A stretch of 54,673 nt of DNA from Bacteroidota bacterium. Lineage in GTDB: Bacteria; Bacteroidota; Bacteroidia; Bacteroidales; P3. The position numbers were made by a program, and so were the translations under genes. Positions 1 through 8,088 of this stretch are shown piece after piece. Location: the NCBI GenBank assembly GCA_017860255.1, contig JAFNAR010000017.1, positions 1 to 54,673 of the forward strand. Direction: 5' to 3'. Within the stretch, counting starts at the first letter, position 1; every line of letters begins with the position of its first letter. Below the pieces are notes generated by a model that ran no database searches, was not told the origin of the DNA, and worked only from the letters and a program-made list of their open reading frames with translations.

Positions 1-94
1 TTTTATCAATAAACTAGTTTTAGAAATAAAAAAATAAACTGTAAATTTGAATTAGTAATAACCTAAAAAGTGTAAACCTATTTCAGGAAACGAC

Positions 95-217
95 ATAATG
101 CCATTATTCTAACAATATAATGCCATTAAACTTACATTATAATGGCATTATACCAAATTCAAACAAAGTTTAGTGAGATTGAAAGCTGATTTAGTTAGTT
201 TTAATCCAAGTTTATTG
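95..217. repeat. 22-bp-pitch intergenic word array (array E)
   Basis: The word ATAATGCCATTA occurs at 95-106 and 117-128 (pitch 22) and in inverted orientation at 140-151. The second and third copies form a perfect 13-bp inverted repeat (116-128 / 140-152) with an 11-nt loop. Three further units, TTTAGT at 169 and 190 and TTTATT at 211, follow at a pitch of 21. It lies upstream of the first YD-like gene. The left part may be cut by the window edge; nothing regular was recognised in 1-94. Same design as the arrays at 13.4, 25.9, 31.5 and 45.8 kb. Confidence 0.6.
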
Positions 218-250
218 ATTAAAAAGAGGTTAAAATATTAATATTTATAT

Positions 251-258
251 TACTTTTG
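251..258 (+). promoter_or_regulatory. -7 box (TACTTTTG) of the first YD-like gene
   Basis: TACTTTTG matches the Bacteroidota TAnnTTTG -7 element. It lies 49 nt before the ATG at 307, so an in-frame TTG at 256, which lies inside the box, cannot be the start. No TTTG -33 element is seen at the usual distance. Confidence 0.55.
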
Positions 259-306
259 CCTTACTCAACAATTGGAAAAATTTTATTAGAATTTAATTTA
301 GAAATA

Positions 307-1178
307 ATGCAAAGAAAAATATTACTAATTATCAGTTTGTTTGTCTTTATAACCTTTAGCCAAACAGCCATTGCTCAAAGCAAAAAGAAATCTGATGCAG
401 AATTTGAAGGATTAAGGGAAAAGGTTAAGAGTGTGAATGAGAAATATTATATAGAAAAAAGAATTTTCTTTGGATTGATTCCTATTAAAGAAGAGATTTG
501 GGATAAATACAATGAGTATAACAAAGATGAGAATATTAAATATGAAGAGAAACCAAGTTATCATGGAGGGGATTATAGGGATAGAGAATTTTACAAATAC
601 AACGAAAGAGGCAATTGCATTGAACAAATTGATTCTAATCATGAGCATGGAAATAAATATTCTTATTTATGGCAAAATGAGTATATTTATGACGAAAAGG
701 GAATATTACAGAGATGAAAAGTTATTTTGAAAACAAATTATCACATATTTATTATTATAAATATGATAAAAAAGGTAATTGTATTGAAGAATTATCTGAA
801 GAGCTAAAAGATTCTTCTTTTAGTAAGGACATTTATATTAGGGATACTAATGGGCAAATGATTGTATGGGAAAGATATAATAAGCTTGGTAATTTTAATT
901 CAAAATTAGTTTATACACTTGATGAAAACGGGAATAGAATTAAAGAAGAGTATTTTGATAAAGAAGGAAATAAAGAAAATGAAACTATCTATTTTTATAA
1001 CTCTGAAAATGATGTTATAACTGAAACAGATTACGATGTAAAATCTAAATATACCAATTCTAAAATATATTCATACAAATATGATGATAATTTTAATTGG
1101 ATAAAGAGAATAGAATATAAGAAAGATATGAGCATAGAGTATATCACCAAAAGAAAAATAGAGTATTATGATGAATAG
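307..1178 (+). pseudogene. YD-like repeat secreted protein, broken by a frameshift
   Basis: Two overlapping frames (307-717 and 714-1178) together match the intact paralogue at 1168-2067 from end to end. The first half starts with a signal peptide (ends TAIAQ) followed by SKKKSDAEF and EKVKSV. The second half carries YKYDKKGNCIEE-type repeats and ends in KRKIEYYDE. The frame changes at the run AAAAGGG (695-701): slipping back one base there gives GNITEMKSYFENK, which lines up with GNIIEESNYFNNE of the paralogue. One lost base in the run (true loss or a sequencing error) explains it. No function is known; the repeats resemble the YD/RHS type found in surface proteins. A promoter-like box lies at 251-258. 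Confidence 0.75.
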
Positions 1179-2067
1179 AAAAGTATTTTTTATTGTTAGT
1201 TTGTTTGTATTTATAATCTTTAATCTTACCACCATTGCTCAAAGCAAAAAGAAGTCTGATGCAGAAATAGATGAATTAAGAGGAAAGGTTATGTGTGTAG
1301 AATATAAAGCTTTTACAAAGGGGGAAACTTTCTTTAGATTAATTCCTATCAAGAGAGTAATTTCAGATGAATATACAATATACAACAAAGATGGAAGCAT
1401 ATTTTCTCATAAACAGATAAATGGTTATAAAGAAAATTATTCTATTAGTTTATATAAATATGATGAAAGAGGTAATTGCATAGAAAGGATTGACTCAAAC
1501 TACGATGAAGGAATAACTCGCTCAAGGGTATATAATCATATTTATAAGTATGATAATTCAGGGAATATTATTGAAGAAAGTAATTATTTCAATAATGAAT
1601 TTTCAAGTAAATATTACTATAAATACGATGAAAATGGGAATTGTTATGAAAGCATATCATATGAAAGCGAAAATGATTCAGCTTTTAGTAAGACTTTATA
1701 TATAAGAGATAAAGACAAGAAAAAAGTTGAATGGATAATGTATAATAAGCTTGGTGATTTAGATTCAAGATTTATTAGAGAGTATGATAATAATGGTAAT
1801 GTAATAAAAGTAGAAAATTTTAATCAAGAAGATACTCTACCTTCTGTTACTTTTTATAAGTATAATGACAAAAACGATATTACTGAACAAAGCTTTTTTG
1901 ATAATAAAACAAATACTAAATATATTGTATATAAAATCAAATATAAATACGATTCAAAAGGGAATTGGATAAAGGGAACAAAATATAATAAAGATGGAAG
2001 TATTGAGTTTATCCACAAACGAAAAATAAAGTATTATAAAGATTCCGTCCCTGCCAAGTCTAAATGA
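1168..2067 (+). CDS. secreted YD-like repeat protein, intact paralogue
   Basis: 299 aa. N-terminal signal peptide (hydrophobic stretch, cleavage near TTIAQ), a conserved leader KKKSDAEIDELRGKV, then seven or so repeats of about 25-35 residues built on YKYDxxGNxIE (for example YKYDERGNCIERIDSN), ending KRKIKYY. The repeats resemble YD/RHS wrapping repeats but are shorter and lack the RHS core and toxin. Two ATGs stand in tandem at 1168 and 1171; both overlap the end of the preceding copy (stop at 1176-1178), and exactly the same overlap recurs at 2956, so the overlap belongs to the duplicated unit. Probably periplasmic or surface-located. Function unknown. Confidence 0.8.
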   Translation: MMNRKVFFIVSLFVFIIFNLTTIAQSKKKSDAEIDELRGKVMCVEYKAFTKGETFFRLIPIKRVISDEYTIYNKDGSIFSHKQINGYKENYSISLYKYDERGNCIERIDSNYDEGITRSRVYNHIYKYDNSGNIIEESNYFNNEFSSKYYYKYDENGNCYESISYESENDSAFSKTLYIRDKDKKKVEWIMYNKLGDLDSRFIREYDNNGNVIKVENFNQEDTLPSVTFYKYNDKNDITEQSFFDNKTNTKYIVYKIKYKYDSKGNWIKGTKYNKDGSIEFIHKRKIKYYKDSVPAKSK

Positions 2068-2075
2068 GACAATAT

Positions 2076-2107
2076 TTTGAAAAATATAAAAAAATTCCCT
2101 ATATTTG
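2076..2107 (+). promoter_or_regulatory. promoter TTTG-N20-TATATTTG
   Basis: TTTG at 2076-2079, 20 nt, then TATATTTG at 2100-2107: a full match to the Bacteroidota housekeeping promoter. It would give a leader of about 130 nt before the lipoprotein at 2249. The leader holds a small TGTTGC/GCAACA hairpin at 2197-2211, too weak to name. Confidence 0.6.
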
Positions 2108-2248
2108 AACTTTAAAAACGAATAATAGATTAATTATAAATGCATCTTTGATTGAAAATCCTAATAATAATGGAGTGCGGCATTGTTTATCGACTTTGTT
2201 GCTTTGCAACACAATGAAATACCATAGGTAAAAAACAAATTAAATTAT

Positions 2249-2752
2249 ATGAAAGCTATTAAATTATTACTTTTGTGCATAGGAATATTGATCTTGTTTA
2301 GCTGTAAGACTGATAAAATGATATTGAAACATGAACCATTTATTATAAATGAATTAAATTCTGATTTTATTGGGACGTGGTTATTTGTAAAAAGAATTGA
2401 TGAAAATGGTAATAAACTTGATACTATTTGGCATTCTCAAGGATATGAAATTGCAGATGGGCCAGTTACAACTTTTTATAAAGATGGAACATATTCCATG
2501 CAATTCACTCCAAAAAATACTGATAAAGGCAAATGGTATTATAATCCAGATTCAAAATCTATGACACTGTTCCTATTGATTGACCCTAACACTTGGGTTG
2601 GCAAAGAAGTAATTAAATTTGGATTAGCCAAGAAATACGATAATGGAAACTATTACGAAGAATTACAATATAAAATTAAAAAAATTACAAACGACACTTT
2701 ACAATATATTGATTATAGTAATAGAGATATGACTTACAAAAAAATAAAATAA
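2249..2752 (+). CDS. lipocalin-like lipoprotein
   Basis: 167 aa. Lipoprotein signal (hydrophobic LLLLCIGILILF then the lipobox cysteine in FSCKTDK). The mature part has a pattern typical of small lipocalin-like Bacteroidota lipoproteins: FIGTWLFVKRID near the start, then TTFYKDGTYSMQF, GKWYYNPDSKSMTLFL and a late LQYKIKKITNDTLQY, i.e. an antiparallel barrel opening with a G-T-W motif. It sits between an intact YD-like gene and a YD-like remnant and has its own promoter at 2076-2107, so it looks inserted into the duplicated cluster. Ligand unknown. Confidence 0.65.
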   Translation: MKAIKLLLLCIGILILFSCKTDKMILKHEPFIINELNSDFIGTWLFVKRIDENGNKLDTIWHSQGYEIADGPVTTFYKDGTYSMQFTPKNTDKGKWYYNPDSKSMTLFLLIDPNTWVGKEVIKFGLAKKYDNGNYYEELQYKIKKITNDTLQYIDYSNRDMTYKKIK

Positions 2753-2807
2753 GTAAATCCAGACTTATGATTTTTTCAATAAAAAAAGATATATAAGTTA
2801 GCTATAA

Positions 2808-2966
2808 ATGATATTTATCAATAAAGGCTTATCGACTAAAATCATAGATAATAAATTCAAATATAAATACGACTCAAAAGGAAATTGGATAACGCGAACA
2901 ATATATAATTACGATATGAGCATAAAGTATATTACCAAAAGAAAAATAAAGTATTATGATGAATAG
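2808..2966 (+). pseudogene. 3' remnant of another YD-like gene
   Basis: An open stretch of 52 codons from an ATG at 2808 to the stop at 2964-2966. From codon 16 on it reads KFKYKYDSKGNWI and then KRKIKYYDE, i.e. the last repeat of the YD-like family, with no signal peptide or earlier repeats. Its end overlaps the ATGATG of the next paralogue exactly as at 1168-1178. It shows that a full gene copy once stood here and lost its 5' part, probably by recombination between tandem copies or when the lipoprotein gene arrived. Confidence 0.7.
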
Positions 2967-3792
2967 AAAAATATTACTAATTATATCTTTCTGTCTCTTT
3001 TCTTTATTTACTAATTCAATCTATGCACAAGATAAAAAACTAACAGATGCTGATTTTGAAGGATTGAAAGGAAAGGTTAAGTATGTTAGGGAAATAGTTA
3101 GTAAAAAGAAAAAGTTAATTGGACTAATTCCTAAAGAAAGTATAATGAATTGTTACGATTATTATTATAATACAAAAGGGAACTTTATAAAAGTTCAATA
3201 CATCAATGATGGTAAAATAGGAAATCAACAATTATATGAATATGATGATAGAAATAATCAAATATATATTATTTACGTTTATGAGGGTCAAGAAAATGAT
3301 ACTATAGTAAAAGTATTTGATGATAATGGAGTTATATTAAAAACAAAAGGTAATTTATTTGAAAATTCAGAATATAAATATAACGATGTAGGGATATTAC
3401 AAAGTATAACTACTTATTTCTCAGATGACTCTTTTTATATTGAAAACTATTTAATCGATAAGAATGGAAATCCTTATGATTGTATTAAGTACAATAAAGA
3501 TAATAAGATAGTTGAAAGGAATACATATGATTTTGATAATAAAGGAAACCTGTTAAAAACTGAACTTTACAATGAAGAACTATTCTTGGTAAATACAACG
3601 AAAAATAAGTATAATGATAAGAACGATATAATTGAAGAAAACTTCATTAATTATAAAAGAGGTTTTGAATACACTAATACATTTAAATACAAATACGACA
3701 CAAAAGGCAATTGGTTAAAGCAAATAGAATATAATAAAGAAGGGGAAATTGTAAAAATCACCAAGCGCGAAATAGAGTATTATAAAGATTAA
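2956..3792 (+). CDS. secreted YD-like repeat protein, diverged paralogue
   Basis: 278 aa. Signal peptide ending NSIYAQ, then TDADFEGLKGKVKYV as in the other copies, then diverged repeats (YEYDDRNNQI, YKYNDVGILQ, YDFDNKGNLLKTELYN, YKYDTKGNWLKQIEYN) and the shared tail KREIEYYKD. The tail and leader are best conserved; the middle repeats are weaker than in the 1168-2067 copy, so this is the oldest surviving duplicate. Its last four bases overlap the end of the convergent lipoprotein gene at 3789. Function unknown. Confidence 0.8.
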   Translation: MMNRKILLIISFCLFSLFTNSIYAQDKKLTDADFEGLKGKVKYVREIVSKKKKLIGLIPKESIMNCYDYYYNTKGNFIKVQYINDGKIGNQQLYEYDDRNNQIYIIYVYEGQENDTIVKVFDDNGVILKTKGNLFENSEYKYNDVGILQSITTYFSDDSFYIENYLIDKNGNPYDCIKYNKDNKIVERNTYDFDNKGNLLKTELYNEELFLVNTTKNKYNDKNDIIEENFINYKRGFEYTNTFKYKYDTKGNWLKQIEYNKEGEIVKITKREIEYYKD

Positions 3793-4463
3793 TCAATCTT
3801 TATAATACATTTATGTCTATTTTCCATCAAATCTCTTTGGAACTCAGAAATTGGATTTCTAAAGAAAAAGGCCGCTATAAAAGCAAATCTTTCATCCCTA
3901 TCATTAAAGTTAATAATATCATATTCAAACATTAAAAAATAATATGTTACTGGTGAAATATCTCCAGCCTTAATAAAACTATCATAATAATCATTTAATA
4001 TTTTATTTCTACTTGATAGTTTTTTCAAATATTCTTGTACAAACTTACTTCTATAACGAAAAGAGAAATTATATGGAACTTTAAGTACAGTATCTATTCC
4101 ATAGAATTTTACTGAATCACTCAAAGCACATATTTCTGACATCGCTTCTTTATCCAAAGAATTAATAAATGGAATAAGCAAAGAATCAGGAGGGATAAAC
4201 AAAGATAAATCTCCTTCATTTTCTGCTATAGGGGTTGCATAAGATATAAATTGTTTATATGCCTTGTCTATTGGAATTGAATCTTTGTAATATGATAAAA
4301 TATAAACATCATAAAAATCAATAATTCTATTGATATTATTTGCTTCTCGTTCATTAAAAACTTGATTAATGACTGGTTTTGAACTTTGGCAAGAAACAAA
4401 AATAAATAATGCCAAAAACAAGATAATTACAATCGTTCTTATATTATAAATACTTGTTTTCAT
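3789..4463 (-). CDS. hypothetical lipoprotein
   Basis: 224 aa. Lipoprotein signal with lipobox cysteine in IFVSCQSS. The rest is mainly helical and charged, with no motif I recognise. Its own promoter (TTTG-N20-TATTTTTG) lies just upstream at 4492-4523, so it is not read through from phoH. Converges with the YD-like gene and overlaps it by four bases. Could be a lineage-specific outer-membrane lipoprotein. Confidence 0.6.
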   Translation of the reverse strand: MKTSIYNIRTIVIILFLALFIFVSCQSSKPVINQVFNEREANNINRIIDFYDVYILSYYKDSIPIDKAYKQFISYATPIAENEGDLSLFIPPDSLLIPFINSLDKEAMSEICALSDSVKFYGIDTVLKVPYNFSFRYRSKFVQEYLKKLSSRNKILNDYYDSFIKAGDISPVTYYFLMFEYDIINFNDRDERFAFIAAFFFRNPISEFQRDLMENRHKCIIKID

Positions 4464-4491
4464 TAGCTGTCTTTTGTTATAAATATTTTTA

Positions 4492-4523
4492 CAAAAATAA
4501 GTATTTAATTTTAAGCAAACAAA
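4492..4523 (-). promoter_or_regulatory. promoter TTTG-N20-TATTTTTG (minus strand)
   Basis: Read on the minus strand: TTTG at 4523-4520, 20 nt, TATTTTTG at 4499-4492, about 29 nt before the ATG of the lipoprotein gene at 4463. Full match to the consensus. Confidence 0.65.
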
Positions 4524-4526
4524 AGA

Positions 4527-5483
4527 TTATTTAAGCTTTGTTTTCTCTTCTTTTGTGTATGCTTCAACAATTTTACTTACAAGAGGATGGCGAATTATAT
4601 CGTATTCTTTTAAGTAAACAAAACCTATTCCCTCTACCTTCTTTAGAAACTTTTCTGCTTCCTTTAGTCCTGAAGGCTGGTTGCGAGGAAGGTCAATCTG
4701 AGTTGGATCGGCTGTTATAATAAATTTTGCATTCCTTCCCATACGTGTTAGAAACATCTTTAATTGAGAATAGGTTGCATTCTGCGCTTCGTCAAGAATT
4801 ACAAATGCATTATCTAATGTTCTTCCTCTCATAAATGCCAGTGGTGCTATTTCAATTGTTCTATCTTCAAGATACTGGTCTAACTTTTGCTGAAGCAGCA
4901 TATCTCTCAGTGCATCATAAAGAGGCTGTAAATATGGGTCAAGTTTGTCTTTAAGGTCTCCTGGTAAAAAACCCAAGTTCTCCCCTGCTTCAACTGCTGG
5001 ACGGGTAAGTATTATTCTTTTAACCTGTTTTGCTTTAAGAGCTCTAACTGCAAGTGCAACTGCTGTGTAAGTTTTTCCAGAGCCTGCAGGTCCTAAGGCA
5101 AAAAGCATATCATTATCCTTAATGGACTTAACCATTTGCATTTGGTTTGGAGTTTGTGCTTTAATGATTAAACCATTACGTCCATGAACCAGAATATCAT
5201 TGTTTTCAGTATCCTCTTTTGTTAATTTGGTATTAGGATTAAGCGCATTCATTATCATTTTCTCATTCATTTTCCCTTCTGAATGGTAGATATTAAGGAG
5301 TTCTTTAAAAGCTTTGTCAAATTCCTCAATATGTTTTTCCTTACCCATTATCTTCAACTTATCTCCTCTTTGAATCAGTTGAACATTGGGATATAGAATG
5401 GAAAGAAAATTGAGGTTTTTCTCATTTACTCCAAAGAAATCTACAAGAGATAAATCGTTTAATTCTATTACCTTTTCTTTCAT
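4527..5483 (-). CDS. phoH: PhoH-like ATPase
   Basis: 318 aa, usual size for the PhoL/YbeZ branch. Residues 1-110 are a KH-like N-terminal part; the P-loop GPAGSGKT is at 131-138, followed by LTRPAVEAGENLGFLPGD, and the Walker B VILDEAQN lies near 230 with the sensor-like TADPTQIDLP after it. This is a cytoplasmic ATPase/helicase-like protein linked in other bacteria to ribosome and RNA metabolism together with YbeY. Last gene of the ffh-folD-queE-porE-phoH block, 14 nt after the porE-like gene. Start chosen at the only ATG ahead of the conserved region. Confidence 0.92.
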   Translation of the reverse strand: MKEKVIELNDLSLVDFFGVNEKNLNFLSILYPNVQLIQRGDKLKIMGKEKHIEEFDKAFKELLNIYHSEGKMNEKMIMNALNPNTKLTKEDTENNDILVHGRNGLIIKAQTPNQMQMVKSIKDNDMLFALGPAGSGKTYTAVALAVRALKAKQVKRIILTRPAVEAGENLGFLPGDLKDKLDPYLQPLYDALRDMLLQQKLDQYLEDRTIEIAPLAFMRGRTLDNAFVILDEAQNATYSQLKMFLTRMGRNAKFIITADPTQIDLPRNQPSGLKEAEKFLKKVEGIGFVYLKEYDIIRHPLVSKIVEAYTKEEKTKLK

Positions 5484-5497
5484 TTACTGTGTTTATG

Positions 5498-7492
5498 TTA
5501 TTTTTTTATGATTTTAAATTCTGTTCTGCGGTTTGTGGCTTTACCTTCTTCGGTATTGTTGTCGGCAATTGGTTTTGTTTGTCCGTAACCTACTGCTGTA
5601 AGACGATAACTTGCAATTTGCTTGGATTCCAAATAGGATTTTACGCTTTGAGCTCTTTTGGTTGAAAGTTCAAGATTGTATGTCGCTGAGCCAACATTAT
5701 CGGTGTGTCCAGAAATTTCTATGCTTATATTTGCATTCTTTGTTAAGAGCTCAACCAATGTATTTAGTTCCGAAATTGAACTTGATTCCAATTCAGCAGA
5801 ATTTGTTTTAAAGAATATATTATTAAGAACAACGCTTTCTCCTTCAAGTATTGGCGTTAGAAAAATATCTTTTTGATAGGAGTTTGTTTTACTATCATCA
5901 GTTAGTTGAAAGTTCTCTGAATAGAAAAGATAACCATCAGCCCATGCATTAAGAGCATAATCAACTCCAAGAGGAAGTACAACCAGATACTCTCCTGTTT
6001 GAGGGTCGGAGACAGATGAAGCTGTAAGTTGATTGGTATTTAAGTTCTTTACTTCAAAACGTACTTCCAAAGGTCTTTGAGTTTGCTTATCAAAGGTTTT
6101 TCCTTTCATGTAAACAACTGGCGTTGGTTGTGCTGCTTCATAAAGGTCAAACTCATAAAGGTCTTTTCCTCCTAAGCCTCCTTCTAATTCAGCTGAAAAT
6201 ATTGCTTTCTTACCGCTTGGAGAAACAATAAAACTTGTTTCATCGGAAGATGTATTTACAGGATAGCCAATATTTTGAGGGGGTGTAAAACGTCCATTAA
6301 CTATATTTGAATAGAAAATATCCATTCCTCCCATTCCATTATGAAAATCGGAAGAGAAATAAAGTGTTGTGTTGCTTGGGTGAATGAAAGGATACATTTC
6401 ATTTCCTATAGTGTTGATTGTGGAATCTAAGTTAATTGGTTTTTTCCACCTTCCATTGTCTTGTTTGTATGTATACCAAATATCATTTTGTCCTTTTCCT
6501 CCAAAGCGATTGGAAACAAAGAAAAGAGTTCTACCATCTGAAGCTATTGTTGGTTGAGAATCCCATCCTGAAGAGTTTACTGTTTGTCCCATATTCTTAG
6601 GCTCAGTCCAACGTTTGCCTATCTTTTCAGAATAGTATATATCGCAACTTCCAAAGCCATCTTTTGCATTGCAACGAGTAAAATATGCTGTTCTTCCATC
6701 GGGTGAAATACTTAAAGCTCCTTCATTCTCTAAAGAATTAAATGGAGAAGGCATTTTCTTTGCTTTTTCCCATTCTCCCTCCACTTTATTGGTTTCAAAG
6801 AAATCTTCAACCATTTGAATTCTCAGGCCAAAGTCGACTGTATCAGGAATAAGACTTGTGAATATAAAAGTTTGCTCATCTGCTGTAAGAGTTGGAAGAT
6901 ATTGATCAAATTCATTATTAATATTGCTACCCATATTCTCTGGTCTAAAGTCAACTGGATTCTTTAGAGCATATTCAATAAAGATTATCTGTTCCAATTT
7001 CTTATTAGCAATAAATATTTTCTTATTGTCTTTTGGAGATTTAAATTTTGAAAGAGCATAATTGAAATGATATTTTGCTTTTTCAGTATTGTATTCATAA
7101 AGATAAAACTCTCCCAAACGAGTGTGAGCAGTAATATCGTAATCGGGACTTACCTCAACTAATTTTTTATAGTACGGAAAGGCTAAAAGTTTTGTGGAAT
7201 CGAGTTCATAGCTCTGATTAAAATAAATCTCTGCCATGCAAAGCAAAGCATCAGGATATTTATCATCAATTGAAAGAGCTTTATTTAAATACTCTATTGC
7301 CTTATCATCCTTACCATTATTCAAATAATCTAAAGCTTTCCTGAATTCCTTTTCTGCTTTTGGATTGGTTTGGGCATTAAGAGACTGGATAAAGAAAAGA
7401 GAGAAAATAAGTACAAGAAATATGCTTAAGCTTTTAGAAAAAGAGATTAAGGTATTTGCATGTATTTGTGGCTTTGAAGGGAAATTCTCCAT
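5498..7492 (-). CDS. porE: PorE-like T9SS outer-membrane protein (TPR-PD40-CRD-OmpA)
   Basis: 664 aa. Order of domains: signal segment (about 15-41, ends SLNAQ), TPR-like helices about 42-170, a WD40-like/PD40 propeller about 180-445 with repeats such as SISPDGRTAYFTR and TIASDGRTLFFVS, a carboxypeptidase-regulatory-like beta domain about 455-545, and an OmpA C-terminal peptidoglycan-binding domain about 555-664 (SGHTDNVGSATYNLELSTKRA, GYGQTKPIADN). This architecture and length match PorE of Porphyromonas, which anchors the T9SS to peptidoglycan. Unlike PorE, no lipobox cysteine is visible. The first 15 codons overlap the end of queE by 46 nt; no other start precedes the signal segment. The symbol is by architecture only. 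Confidence 0.72.
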   Translation of the reverse strand: MENFPSKPQIHANTLISFSKSLSIFLVLIFSLFFIQSLNAQTNPKAEKEFRKALDYLNNGKDDKAIEYLNKALSIDDKYPDALLCMAEIYFNQSYELDSTKLLAFPYYKKLVEVSPDYDITAHTRLGEFYLYEYNTEKAKYHFNYALSKFKSPKDNKKIFIANKKLEQIIFIEYALKNPVDFRPENMGSNINNEFDQYLPTLTADEQTFIFTSLIPDTVDFGLRIQMVEDFFETNKVEGEWEKAKKMPSPFNSLENEGALSISPDGRTAYFTRCNAKDGFGSCDIYYSEKIGKRWTEPKNMGQTVNSSGWDSQPTIASDGRTLFFVSNRFGGKGQNDIWYTYKQDNGRWKKPINLDSTINTIGNEMYPFIHPSNTTLYFSSDFHNGMGGMDIFYSNIVNGRFTPPQNIGYPVNTSSDETSFIVSPSGKKAIFSAELEGGLGGKDLYEFDLYEAAQPTPVVYMKGKTFDKQTQRPLEVRFEVKNLNTNQLTASSVSDPQTGEYLVVLPLGVDYALNAWADGYLFYSENFQLTDDSKTNSYQKDIFLTPILEGESVVLNNIFFKTNSAELESSSISELNTLVELLTKNANISIEISGHTDNVGSATYNLELSTKRAQSVKSYLESKQIASYRLTAVGYGQTKPIADNNTEEGKATNRRTEFKIIKK

Positions 7493-8076
7493 TTAGGATT
7501 TAATTTAATATATTCAACAATTCTGTGCATCATTTTATTTCTAACGCTCCATTCAGGTTGTAAGTATAGCAAACAATTATTAAAATTTACTTTAGAGGCA
7601 TATTCTTCTGCAAAAGCAAAATCTTTATCCTCACAAATAATCATCTTTAATTCATTTGCATATTTCATATTCTCCTCAAGTGGTGGAAGGTTTCTTTTTG
7701 CAGAAATACAAACCCAATCCCATTGTCCACTCATTTTGGAAGAGCCTGAGGTTTCAAGAATTGTTTCAATTCCCTTTTCTTTAAATTTTGTGCAAAGTAG
7801 TTTTAGATTATACAATAGAGGCTCTCCTCCTGTAATGATAACTGATTTTGCAGGATATGTTAAGGCTCTTTCTACAATATCATTAATTTCTGTTGGTGCT
7901 AAAATAGAGGCATCCCAAGCTTCCTTTACATCACAAAAATGACATCCAACATCACATCCTCCAATACGAATAAAGTAAGCTGCTCTTCCTGTGTTATAAC
8001 CTTCTCCTTGCAAAGAGTAGAATTCTTCCATAACTGGAAGCAATTCCCCTTTTTCAATTCTTTCTTCTTGTGTCAA
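7447..8076 (-). CDS. queE: 7-carboxy-7-deazaguanine synthase
   Basis: 209 aa radical-SAM enzyme of queuosine/7-deazaguanine synthesis, converting 6-carboxytetrahydropterin to 7-carboxy-7-deazaguanine. Seen: substrate-side motif FYSLQGEGYNTG, the cluster motif CDVGCHFC (C41, C45, C48; CX3CX2C), TGGEPLLY for SAM binding, and the family C-terminus SLQSHKYMQIP. Lies 12 nt after folD and overlaps the porE-like gene. The other queuosine genes (queC, queD, queF) are not in the window. Confidence 0.93.
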   Translation of the reverse strand: MTQEERIEKGELLPVMEEFYSLQGEGYNTGRAAYFIRIGGCDVGCHFCDVKEAWDASILAPTEINDIVERALTYPAKSVIITGGEPLLYNLKLLCTKFKEKGIETILETSGSSKMSGQWDWVCISAKRNLPPLEENMKYANELKMIICEDKDFAFAEEYASKVNFNNCLLYLQPEWSVRNKMMHRIVEYIKLNPKWRISLQSHKYMQIP

Positions 8077-8088
8077 GATATTTATATA

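Noticed and set aside
696..702. Programmed -1 frameshifting in the first YD-like gene
   Set aside because: The heptamer has the right form, but the intact paralogues have no shift, and a single lost base in a homopolymer is the simpler explanation. Kept only as an alternative.
2197..2211. Hairpin TGTTGC-TTT-GCAACA as a regulatory element
   Set aside because: Six pairs, no T-run, not repeated elsewhere; expected by chance in a window of this size.
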